DNA of 64,000 nucleotides from Dolomedes plantarius (taxonomy: Eukaryota > Arthropoda > Arachnida > Araneae > Dolomedidae): the NCBI GenBank assembly GCA_907164885.2, contig OU015498.1, forward strand, positions 130,858,151-130,922,150. The letters run 5' to 3'. The notes beneath the pieces were generated by a model. The model was given only the letters and a program-made list of their open reading frames with translations. It did no database searches and was not told where the DNA came from. Within the stretch, counting starts at the first letter, position 1; the number at the start of each line of letters is the position of its first letter. The translations under genes and the position numbers were made by a program. Positions 54,922 through 64,000 of this stretch are shown in pieces.

Positions 54922-55402
54922 CTAGTTTTTCTGAAATTCTAAGGAAATCGATCCAAATAAAGGAAAATTGCCTTTTCTATTTAGCACTAATAAGAAGGAC
55001 AATAGCTACTAACGTTTAGCGGACATGCAATAGTCTAGGAATGCAGGCATATGCCTCTTTACACAGAAAAGAAATTTTGACACACCAAAATAATAAATAC
55101 AGTGTGTATTTTCTCCATTAAACGAGGAAAAAGAAATTTTTTTGTCAAATTTTTAGTTCGAATCAACCGAATTGATAAAAATTTAGTTTGAATTAATGAG
55201 ATATTTTTAACATTAACTCCAATACAAGATTTTTGGGGCCTTTGGATTAGTTCGAATTAACCGAAAGTTCGAATTAACTGAGTTCGAATTAACGAGCGTC
55301 CACTGTATAAGGGAAAATATACTCGACCAAAAATTTAACTTCTTGTATGTTGTTCCGAGAAAGAAAATGGTATTCGTAAGATGACACACCCTTACATCCC
55401 CG

Positions 55403-56110
55403 GGTAGGTATAGTGGTAAGGGGACGTCCATTAATTACGTGAGGCGATTTTGGCGATTTTTCGACCCCCTCTCCCCCTCCCCTGGTGAGATGTCGTGAGA
55501 TTTGGCTCGACCCCCCCCCCCCTAATCTCACGTGAAAATTTTCAAAATGCGTATTTTTAGTGTAAATACGTTAACTAAATACGTCATCTATATGTGCTTG
55601 ATTGCGTTGGATTTATTTAAAAAAACATAATTTGTTTAATTATTTTTATTTAACACTAGTTAAGACTAGTATTTAAGACTACTAAGAACGTAGTCTAGAA
55701 TCACAGTGAGAAAATCGAACAATAAAATACTTAAATAGGAACTACTAAAATTTGTAAAAGAATATTCATTCTAATTCAGTCCACAGAGACTCATGTGTGG
55801 TCTCAAGAGTGACTACTGGAACTATTGTGTAGGATTTAGCCATATTTTAGAGTAGAAACATGTTTTACTTAATATAACCCATTTGTCTCGCAATTTTACA
55901 CTGTTTCTTGAGGAAAAAAAAATTACGTGATATTTGCCGAGACCCCCCCCCCCTCTTCCCCACGTGAGACTGGGTGAGATTCGGCTCGACTTCCCCCCCC
56001 CCCCTAAAAGTCTCACGTAATTAATGGATGCTCTCTAAGGATGTTGCTTTCGACAGCCAGAGATTACGGGTTCGAACCTCAATCCTGACAGACGATTGTT
56101 CTGTCATTAA
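55403..56110 (+). repeat. tRNA-derived SINE head split by a Harbinger-type MITE
   Basis: GGTAGGTATAGTGGTAAG (A-box) at 55403-55419 rejoins at 56036 with GGATGTTGCTTTCGACAGCC and the B-box GGGTTCGAACCTC (about 56070-56082). Rejoined it looks like a tRNA 5' part through the T arm. The end of the SINE body was not determined. Confidence 0.7.
55420..56035. mobile_element. PIF/Harbinger-type MITE (GGGGACGTCCATTAATTACG)
   Basis: GGGGACGTCCATTAATTACG at the left is inverted at the right (CGTAATTAATGGATGCTCTC). The 3-bp flank TAA occurs on both sides (55417-55419, 56036-56038), the typical Harbinger duplication. Poly-C runs lie at 55508-55521, 55945-55953 and 55991-56004. No gene. Confidence 0.8.
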
Positions 56111-56435
56111 TAGAACATTAAATATTACTTACGTTGAAGCAAATTTTGTTCAATTCTTCAAAGAGAAATAATTGATTAGTAATTAGCAATATATTAGACA
56201 CAAAATTCAGTAAAGCGTACGATTATCATCAGATTGAAATTCAGTGATATCGGGAACTGTAGAACGTCTGTGATGCTGGCCTCCCGAGTTTGAGGTATAC
56301 AACTTTGAAAATGGCATCCGTTTGAGCGCCAAAGATTTTGTTTCACCTCCATTGTTAAAAGTGACAATAGCATTTCAATTTTTGGCGGGAAAAAAGCATT
56401 CAGACGATTTACGCGATAATCCCTATGCTGTCCTA
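56111..56435. other. Short intergenic segment
   Basis: No supported gene; may include the rest of the SINE body (AGAACATTAAATATT at 56110-56125). Confidence 0.3.
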
Positions 56436-56437
56436 TA

Positions 56438-57224
56438 CAGTGGTACCTCGACTTAGTTTTTTGAGATACGAGCCGACTCTCGAAGGATTTTTTCCCTTGA
56501 GTTGCGGGCTAAAATTCGGGTTACAGACCTGCTTCAGATACCCCACCGCTAGTTTGCGCAGAGAACGTTCTCGTCAAATGAGTACACGAGAAACATATTA
56601 TTTAAGACCCTTATGTACAATTATTATACAATAATATATATATATTATGAGATTACTTTCCAGTCTTAAACCGAGAGATTAACTCTCAACAATTATCATA
56701 CATGGCAGCTTGCTCTGCTTACACTTGCGTCGCCCTCTGAAGCTTAACAACGCCCAACCTTCCATTTCAAAAACGTTCTCAAAGAGGGTATGAAACAAAC
56801 CTCATTGGACAATTTTTATCGAAAACCCCTGCAGAAGAAAGTGAGAAAAGCGGGGCGAAAAGGTCAAAAATCAGCGAATAATACTCAATTATTCAGTTTA
56901 TCCTTTCTCCTCAAACTCCGTCAGCATCTTGAAGTCGTCTGATCTCCACAGTAAAATGTTGTACATTTTACTTAATAAAACCAGTTTATTGCAGTACAGT
57001 GTATTGTATTGTGTTTTTATACAATATGTGTTACTTATAAATACATTTTTCTTATTTAAACACATGTAACAAAAAATCGTTTTTTTCTTTTTTTGGAGGG
57101 GGGGCGGAATGAATTAATGGCATTTCAATTCATTTCAATTGGGGAAAAGGATTTGACATACGAGTAATTCGAGTTACGAGATCCGTCACTGAACGAATTA
57201 AACCCGTAAGTCAAGGCACCACTG
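56438..57224. mobile_element. pogo-type MITE (CAGTGGTACCTCGACTTA)
   Basis: CAGTGGTACCTCGACTTA and the inverted TAAGTCAAGGCACCACTG at the right are flanked by TA (56436-56437, 57225-57226). Interior 787 bp without transposase; GATACGAG/TACGAG motifs occur near both ends. Confidence 0.9.
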
Positions 57225-58440
57225 TATTTAATATTGTCATAATACTAAAACTGCAAGCATCTAAACCATAAACTGATTATTTAACTATTTTTTAAAGAAC
57301 TGAATAGAATGTGGTATGCCAACTTTATACTGTACCTCATGAAAGGCAATTTATGCTTAACACTTAATAACTGTAATATATTAATCGTTTGTTCCATTCC
57401 ATACGAGGAACAATATATTTTGATTTGTTGTATATTATTATGCTAAAATTGGAATTCTGAATGCTGTCATTTTTCATTATATTTCAGTGGCACCTCGATC
57501 TGTCGTTTTTCAAGCGACCTACTGCACTGAACGATAAATGAATTCTTACGCTGTTAAGACCTGAGGGCAGTCATCTCCTTTTCACTCGCTGCAGGTGGCG
57601 ATGCGCTCAGAAGAATGAACTGAATAGAAGCGGCGCCAGCCTGGCGCGAAATTGACAGTAGCGCTGAATGACCCTTTCGTCAGGCTCCACCCGATTGATA
57701 CGTTAGCGGAGTCCCCAGGAGGCAGGGATGCAAATCCCTGACATCCTAGCACCGTATGCTCTGGCAAATGAGAGCCTTGATATATTACATCACGGATGCA
57801 AGAGCCAATAGGAAAAATATATGCAAATTGTCTCGACGGTGGCGCCAAGCTCGAAACTGCAGTTAGCTGTTTTTTTTTCTCAAGTTGAGAACGACAACTC
57901 TGGCCACTCGGTCGTCACTGCTATAACGAGGGCCCAGTAGGACTCGTTTCGCTGACTTGAAGAGTTAGCATCATTTTCTCGTGAAGAGCTTAGGTCTATT
58001 AAGCTTAGAGTTGGAAGATATCTCAAGACGAGATATATCTGTTCAGATCATCCCAATCATTGGTTATTCAATGTAGTCCTCCGCTCTGCTGAATAAGTCT
58101 TTGAGGGCCGCCGGACTCGAACCCGTTTTAGAATTAGAAAAAGTCATCAGAGACTTCATCTAAGAGGAATTACTCCAATGTATCCCAGAGGAATCCTCCC
58201 CATTCAATCTTTATGCATCTCACATTTTATTCACAGAAGAAAGTGACTGGACCAGAACACTTCAAACAGTCCCTGTTGAGATCAAAATTTCTGACTCACA
58301 AATTCAAACGAAACGCTAGTTTGAGGGGAAGCAATACATCAGTGTTTTATAAAACAGGTAAAATACACTATTTTATAACATAATAATTCTATAAATTTAA
58401 ACTCTCTAATCGTATTTAAAATCATTTGAGTGTTTTTCTC
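57225..58440. other. Intergenic DNA with a lone pogo-type end
   Basis: CAGTGGCACCTCGATCTGTCGTT at 57487 resembles the pogo MITE at 60605, but no partner end was seen. 57.6-58.3 kb is less AT-rich without recognisable protein. GGTTCGAGTCC (minus, about 58110) is a B-box match with no A-box. Confidence 0.4.
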
Positions 58441-59235
58441 CCCCTAAACTGAAACGCTAACACCTCTTTAAAATGGCGCTCAAACGACGTTCAAATGAAT
58501 TCTTTTTTCAAAGTTGTCCTGTATGAAATTTGGTGGAGGGGGAAGCATAGGGATATTTCCGGCTAAAATTGAAATGCTAATATCTGTTTTAAGAATAACC
58601 CTCAATAAAAAACTTCTGGCGTTCAGACACGCTCAAACGAATACCGTTTTCAAAATTTTTCTGTATGAAAGGGGGAGAGGGAGATGCTGAGTGTTTTTTC
58701 CCGCCCAAAATTGAAATGCTAGCAGGTCTTTTAAAAAGAGCGCTAAAACAAAAAATTTTGGCGCTCACACATGCTGAAACGCTTAGTTTTCAAAATTTTT
58801 ATACATGAAAAGTCAAGGGGGAGAGGAGATGCTGAGTGTTTTTTTTTCCGCAAAAAAATGAAATGGTAACATCGTTTTTAAGAATAGCCCTCTAACAGAA
58901 ATTTTTGGCGCTCAAACACGCTGAAACGAATACAGTTTTAGAAATTTTCATACATGAAAAGTCAAGAGGGAGGGGAGATGCTGAGGTGATTTTTCACGCC
59001 AAAAAATGAAATGGTAACATCGCTTTTAAGCATAGCCCCTAACAAAAAATTTTGGCGCCGAAACACGCTCAAATGAAAACCGTTTTCATAATTTTCGTAT
59101 ATGAAAGTCAGGGGGGAGGAGGGATACTGAGTGCGATTTTCCGCCAAATATTGAAATGCCAACATATCTTTTAAAAAGAGTATTCAAACACGGTCAAACA
59201 AATGCTGTTTACAAAATGTGTGTACCTGACGGTCG
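58441..59235 (+). repeat. Tandem repeat, ~145-bp unit, about 5.5 copies
   Basis: Units begin at GAAAYGSYAACA-type starts at 58451, 58571, 58713, 58860, 59008 and 59153 (spacings 120, 142, 147, 148, 145). Shared blocks are TTTTGGCGCTCAAACACGCT, CGTTTTCA.AATTTT and GGGGAGAGGGAGATGCTGAG. Moderately diverged; no gene. Confidence 0.88.
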
Positions 59236-60122
59236 GGGAACCAACCTCACAGACGTATTGTAGAAATACATATAATTGAATTTCTCTGCAAGGCTCCAAT
59301 TGACAACCCCCCTCCCTACCCACGTACAAAATAAATAAACAAATAAATAAAAAGGCAATAACACATTAAACAACAAACAATAAAAGAAACATGTGTTTAA
59401 CGACTCTGAATATCTCTAAAGCTTAATGCATTCGTAACATATGGGATAACGCGTAAAAGTATGTGATGCAGGACGTACATATGGCGGCAAGGTCACAGGG
59501 AAAAAAGCAAAGACAAGAAATTTGTATTGAACTTCCGATTACCTGCGGGCGGAATAATTATCATTGCCGTAGTGCCGTAGACAAAGAGAAAAGTGTAAAG
59601 GAAACACAAAGTGTCCAAATGGCAAACAAGATGGCTTTAAAATTAAGCAATATAAGACTTTTTACAGACTGAAACCGGAAACCTAAGTAACTTTTATGAC
59701 ATTATTTTGACAAAACTATTTCTAAACCTCTATGTGTAATGTATTTAACATCTTTTCCCGAATATTAAGAACTTTCCGGATTTGAAAGGCTATCTACTTT
59801 TTCCCTGCACCCTCGCAATCGAGAGTACCGTGTTTCGCAATTTGAGTGTAATGTTCTCACTGGTGAGTGCGCATCAAATGAGCAAAATATAAAAAAAGCT
59901 AAAAAGGGACACCTGAAGGCGGCTCATCGGTTGACCTTGCAGATCTTCAATCCCTCGTGGATTAAAATATACTCGCTATGGGGATAATTTTCCTCTGGAT
60001 ATTACTCTAATGACTGATTATCAAATTCATATATTTGAATTCTGTGTTTTGCATTTGAAAATAGATCTTTAAAAGAATTTTTATAGAATATCTTTATTTT
60101 AATTGAGGGGTGGCTCCACTCC

Positions 60123-60159
<37 letters not shown>

Positions 60160-60195
60160 GGGGGGGGGGGGGCAGGCAACGTCAACTCTTTAGGG

Positions 60196-60196
<1 letters not shown>
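59236..60196. other. Intergenic DNA with homopolymer tract
   Basis: Nothing supported. Long T-run then G-run at about 60127-60172. Confidence 0.4.

Positions 60197-60260
<64 letters not shown>
60197..60260. repeat. (TA)n microsatellite
   Basis: About 32 TA units. Confidence 0.95.
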
Positions 60261-60262
<2 letters not shown>

Positions 60263-60544
60263 AATAAGATGAAAGAGAAAACCAGTAATAGCTCTAAAGC
60301 TACAAGTAGCCAGGAACATCCAACATGTAAAGATAAGTATGAATACGGTTTTTGACAGCATTTCTTCATCAGCGGTGTCAATACTGTCTAAAAACCAATG
60401 GATTGTTTCTGATGAGTATGATCTATTAAATAAACACACTCAGACACCGTACAATCCATTAACAGAAGAATTGAATAATAAATGAATTTGTATTAAAGTA
60501 CTTAACCAAAGAACACCAAGCCTGGCGCTAATCAGAGTGGAAGT

Positions 60545-60548
<4 letters not shown>

Positions 60549-60604
<56 letters not shown>
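60549..60604. repeat. (TA)n microsatellite
   Basis: About 27 TA units next to the pogo MITE at 60605. Confidence 0.95.
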
Positions 60605-60607
<3 letters not shown>

Positions 60608-60777
60608 TGTAATGTCGATCTATCGTTTTTCAAGGGACCGATTGAAATGAACGATAAATGCGGGAAAACGATAGATACGGAAACATAACAAAGCAATATG
60701 ATCGTTGGGACTGGATAAAATGAACGACACATACGGAAAAACGATGGATCCCAATACGATCGATCGAGATTCCACTG
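60605..60777. mobile_element. Short pogo-type MITE
   Basis: CAGTGTAATGTCGATCTATC and the inverted right end GATCGATCGAGATTCCACTG are flanked by TA within TA repeats. Contains AACGATAAATGC/AACGATAGATAC-like repeats. 173 bp. Confidence 0.85.
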
Positions 60778-60803
60778 TATATATATATATATATATATAT
60801 ATA

Positions 60804-62118
60804 TGGGAGACCTGTATACCTAGGGCCACTCCACTTTATTTGAATAATATTTAGTTCTAGGTTTTATTACTCAGTTGGGTGAGTGGCAACAGTAATTGCT
60901 ATTTTAGCAGCCTATTAGAAATCTTGGAGGAGAAATCTGTGGCAAGTTATAAGTGAAAAACGTTTTTCATGGTCTGAAGTAAAATTTTGCAGCTCATCAC
61001 TTTTATTGTTTTACAAAGGTAAGTCAAATATTTTTCTTTGAGTTCTGGTACACAATTTTGTTTGTAACATTAAGTACTAAATGAGGTATTAAATAAGTCC
61101 CCTCTCCATGTGAGTTTTTCAGTAGAAGGTATTTTGTATGAAATTACCTAGTCTTGTACCTAGGGCTACACAGTTGCCTTGTACCTAGGTCCATGGCCTT
61201 AGGTACAACTGTAATGATATTCTGTATGTTGTTATTTTATTGAAAAGTTTTCATAATAAATGGAGGAAAAATCTAAAAAACTTTGATTTATTTAAGTTTT
61301 TTTGTATTTTGATGTTATTTAAATATAAGGGGTACTATATATTTTGCTCTGGAACTCTCAATGTGCTTGACTTACAAAAAATATGTTTGCTACTATTATT
61401 ATTATTATTATTAAGGATTATTAATTTGTTTATATAAACATGAGAATCTATTTAAAAAAATATATTTATTAAAGTAAAAGTATAATTCTAAATAAGCTTT
61501 ATATGATATTTTAATTAAATTTTCAACCTTTATCATATTTTTATACCACAAATTCCTAATTTAAAACCTCGTACATCCAAAAGAGGCGGCCGAAAACCAG
61601 GGAGATGTAGAATCCTGACAGACACTCCAGAAAAGAAATAAATTGAAGAACAACGTGTAATTAGAATGGGCAAAGGAAAAAGAAAATTGTGAAAAAACCT
61701 GTGTTTCAAATACAGGCAACTTCATCTGAAGAATGATTCATCTGAAAAATGATGAATCATTATGAAAATATTTGTAATTCACTAATAATTTGGCACATAT
61801 TCATTTGGCTTCTGTTATAAAATTCATGTGTATGCGTTTTTTCTATACATTATAGAGTGAAACCTAACTTTTAGGGAATGGCCCTAGGTACACCAGCTCC
61901 TGGCCCTAGGTACAATGCTGTCTTGTACCTAGGGCCATTTGTGAAGTTTCTTAAAAAACCTTCTATTTCACAGAATTTATTATATTGAGTATTTATATTA
62001 ATCCCAATGGGATGGCAATTAGTATAACAATGTATGCATATCAGTTTTACAATTTTAAACAGGTCAGTGGGTCTGTTTTCGTTCATTGAAAAAAGGTGGC
62101 CCTAGGTACACAGGTCTC

Positions 62119-62121
<3 letters not shown>
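60804..62121 (+). mobile_element. pogo-like element with recurring CCTAGGGCC boxes
   Basis: TGGGAGACCTGTATACCTAG and the inverted right end GTACACAGGTCTCCCC are flanked by TA (60802-60803, 62122-62123) inside TA repeats. The motif GTACCTAGGGCCA, in either orientation, recurs at about 60822, 61155, 61177, 61881, 61902, 61925 and 62097. It clusters toward both ends. A short pogo/jerky-like coding trace is inside. Confidence 0.75.
61567..61700 (+). pseudogene. pogo/jerky-type transposase remnant
   Basis: Encodes SKRGGRKPGRCRILTDTPEK, a stop, then IEEQRVIRMGKGKRK. The GRKPG(K)SRILTDTPEK...IEE pattern is typical of the linker after the DDE domain in Tigger/jerky-type proteins. Only about 45 codons remain; it agrees with the TA target of the surrounding element. 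Confidence 0.6.
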
Positions 62122-62196
<75 letters not shown>

Positions 62197-62214
62197 ATAT
62201 GTATATATGTATAT
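62122..62214. repeat. (TA)n/(TG)n microsatellite
   Basis: TA units to about 62176, then (TG)n to about 62196 and a mixed TATATG tail. Confidence 0.95.
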
Positions 62215-62234
62215 ATGTATAAATATACATATAT

Positions 62235-63094
62235 TGTGATAACTTCAGACTCAGGATAGCTAAAAATGTTCAGAGTCAGTCTACTATATTAAATTACAAT
62301 TTTATTAAATTTTAGTCGGAAACTTTTTACACTATTTACACAGGTGTTGATCTACCTCTAGACATAGAGGGAACTTTGCCTTCGTAATAACCAATTAATT
62401 TCGATGATGAGATGCACGTACAGTCACAGCGTAACTACAAGGTCGGTACACAGCCTCTAGAGCATACAGCTCTGAAAATAGAATAACTTCGTAAAGAAAG
62501 TTCTAAATCACGGGAAGATTATAGAGCGGGCTGCTCTGAAATATGAAGATAACTTCTTGATGAAGTAACGAACTAACAGAAGCCTGTAGAGCAGGATGCT
62601 GTGAGATAGCTATACTTCAGGGTGAAGTATTCGTTGACAAGAAGCTTCGAGCGGGCTGCTCTGAAAAATAAGTCAGGATCAAGTCGGTCGCTCCAGGACA
62701 ACGTAGACGATAGGTGCTCTCTAGATGAGAGTCTCGACCAAGTCTGTCCAAAAACTGGATTTCTTCTGGCGGCGTTGGCAACCGTGCTTCCGGTCACGTG
62801 ACTGCAAAAGTTTTGGTTGGCTGGCACAATTTGTGACGTTATGTCCGTTGGCTGTGATTTGCTTGACAACGAGCCATGTGGTCCGTTCCCATAATTCAGC
62901 TGATCTGAAAATCATTAGTTCACGTCGAAATAGTCATTAGTTTACGTCCTCCCAGGCCCGGCGGCTAGGAGCAACACTATTCTCTGCTTGCAGACACCTT
63001 GACGCTGATCGATAGAACTGTTCGCAGGGCACCTGCTGTGGGAGGTCCGGCTGTCTGGGTGATTTATTCGGAAAGGTCGTAACGGATTCTTACA
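62235..63094 (-). repeat. Solo LTR, Ty3/gypsy-type
   Basis: 860-bp block; in sense orientation it starts TGTAAGAATCC and ends GTTATCACA. The 4-bp flank ATAT occurs on both sides (62231-62234, 63095-63098). On the sense strand AATAAAATTG near the end may be a polyadenylation signal. Three AGAGCAGCC(C)GCTCT-like repeats occur at about 62530-62660. No internal gene remains. The AT-rich flank weakens the duplication evidence a little. Confidence 0.75.
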
Positions 63095-63098
63095 ATAT

Positions 63099-64000
63099 GT
63101 AACAAGAAAACGCGAATTCCTGAATTACTTTACTTTAAAGCATATTCTATTGTTAATAAAATACAACCCCTTTTCCAAAATTGCGACCTAAAAGTGAAAT
63201 TGCTGGGGGGTTTTATTGGGATTTGTGCCGTTTAAAGTTTTATAAGATTAAAGTTAAAATATTCACAGGGTTTGATTACTAATTAGTTATTAGCCATTAC
63301 TTAATTACCCAGGTTCGTTTTAACCCCAGCATGTAAACACTGTAGAGAAGATTAGACACAACTTAAATGTTTATATAAATGATGAGGACCAATATTTACA
63401 AAATTAACAACGAATATTTATTACACAAATAAACAGTTAAATTACAGTATTAGAATGATTTTTCACATAATTACATGAATGATAAATAATGTTCTTTCAA
63501 ATAACAATTTGGGTCCTCACCGGATAAAACAAGGTATGTATCATTTACGGGACTTTAATTTAAATTTAAAGCTTAAAATAGTACTGTCAACAGGCAACAG
63601 AAATGTAAAGACTGACTTACCCCAATTCGGCTATCTAAGGGAAAACTGCATCACTTCATCCTTGACGTAGGGCGGCTCGAAAGCAACACACCCCAGAGCG
63701 GGGCCCGAAAGCCACTCACTCTCTGCGCCAAGGATCTCGTCTGATCTCAACTCTCTGAAAAACTTTCTCTCTATATCTGTATCATTTCTACCCCTTAATA
63801 TTTATCTCAACTTTTTGCATACCTGTTTTCACCTTCCAATCACAGTATTTTCTTCTCCATATAAACTCCACCTACGTCTTAAAACCCTTTTCTAGTGGCC
63901 CTAATATTTCTCTTTTATTAAAATCACGCTTCTCATTGGACCTATACTAAACATTTTCATATTCTTTCACATTTTTCCCCTGCTCCTTTCTACATTTTCT
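63099..64000 (-). repeat. Second copy of the LTR-like repeat, running off the window
   Basis: Inverted relative to 12934-13900 and sharing its landmarks in order (TGATGAGGACC at 63380, GTGAGGACC-type at about 63512, GACTTACC, CTAGTGGCC, CTTTTATTAAA, TCATTGGA). Diverged, no gene. The end is outside the window. Confidence 0.6.

Larger units (their letters stand above)
47640..55305 (-). mobile_element. Tigger (pogo) element, DDE-deleted, carrying a BEL/Pao insertion
   Basis: The left end CAGTGGACTCAAAGG and the right end (inverted: CAGTGGACGCTCGTTAATTC) are flanked by TA (47638-47639, 55306-55307). Both arms contain repeats of AGTTCGAATTA(T/A)CCG. Without the BEL/Pao copy it is about 1.45 kb, too short for a full Tigger. 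Its gene keeps only the DNA-binding part. Confidence 0.9.

Noticed and set aside
57582..57848. 88-codon minus-strand frame
   Set aside because: Composition fits a chance frame in a GC-richer patch; no recognisable motif.
58100..58170. Possible tRNA on the minus strand from a perfect B-box GGTTCGAGTCC
   Set aside because: No A-box at the right distance and no cloverleaf pairing.
62573..62869. 98-codon minus-strand frame
   Set aside because: Lies wholly inside the solo LTR 62235-63094; no protein similarity recognised.
1..64000. CRISPR arrays, operons, bacterial promoters or phage features
   Set aside because: No spaced identical direct repeats of CRISPR type or bacterial gene organisation; all coding content is eukaryotic transposable elements.

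Overview
This window reads as repeat-dominated eukaryotic intergenic DNA, most likely from an arthropod. The case rests on the mix of BEL/Pao, Ty1/copia, Tc1/mariner (including a DD41D, rosa-like lineage), piggyBac, hAT, pogo/Tigger and tRNA-derived SINE sequences, together with a strongly AT-rich composition. The style of the BEL/Pao and copia proteins makes an arachnid plausible, but this is an impression and not a demonstrated assignment. I found no convincing host protein gene, rRNA or intact tRNA. Spliced host exons shorter than about 100 codons could have escaped me.

Almost every open frame of meaningful length belongs to a transposable element. 1-2062 is the 3' part of a copia element with its 3' LTR. 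2.9-15.0 kb is one decayed piggyBac copy cut into at least six pieces by later insertions: a TA-targeted repeat, a hAT MITE, an apparently intact Tc1 element, an LTR-like repeat which itself holds a complete BEL/Pao element with identical LTRs, and a second hAT MITE. 16.5-17.8 kb holds two abutting hAT MITEs. 18.0-23.4 kb is a mosaic of one unclassified AT-rich repeat family, one copy of which carries a deleted piggyBac. 24.9-27.0 kb is a Tc1 element split by a solo LTR. 27.2-30.7 kb is a candidate pogo-like element that contains a Tc1 pseudo-element, which in turn contains a hAT MITE.

31-38 kb is a field of small non-autonomous elements whose target-site duplications can be read directly. 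38.5-40.1 kb is a SINE split by a hAT that is itself split by another hAT. 40.5-41.8 kb is a DD41D mariner relic. 42.0-45.5 kb is two head-to-tail copies of the unclassified repeat, separated by a Tc1 element with long IR/DR-type ends. 47.6-55.3 kb is a Tigger (pogo) element reduced to its DNA-binding domain, into which a second BEL/Pao element with identical LTRs has inserted. 55.4-64.0 kb holds a Harbinger-type MITE inside a tRNA-like SINE head, pogo MITEs, a ~145-bp tandem repeat, a TIR element with recurring CCTAGGGCC boxes, a 4-bp-TSD solo LTR and a second copy of the LTR-like repeat.

The elements do not cooperate as a pathway. Their relationship is one of chronology: nesting and TSDs give a relative order of insertion, with the two BEL/Pao copies among the most recent. 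Element ends were read by eye from inverted repeats and TSDs, and are exact where a TSD is stated and approximate elsewhere.
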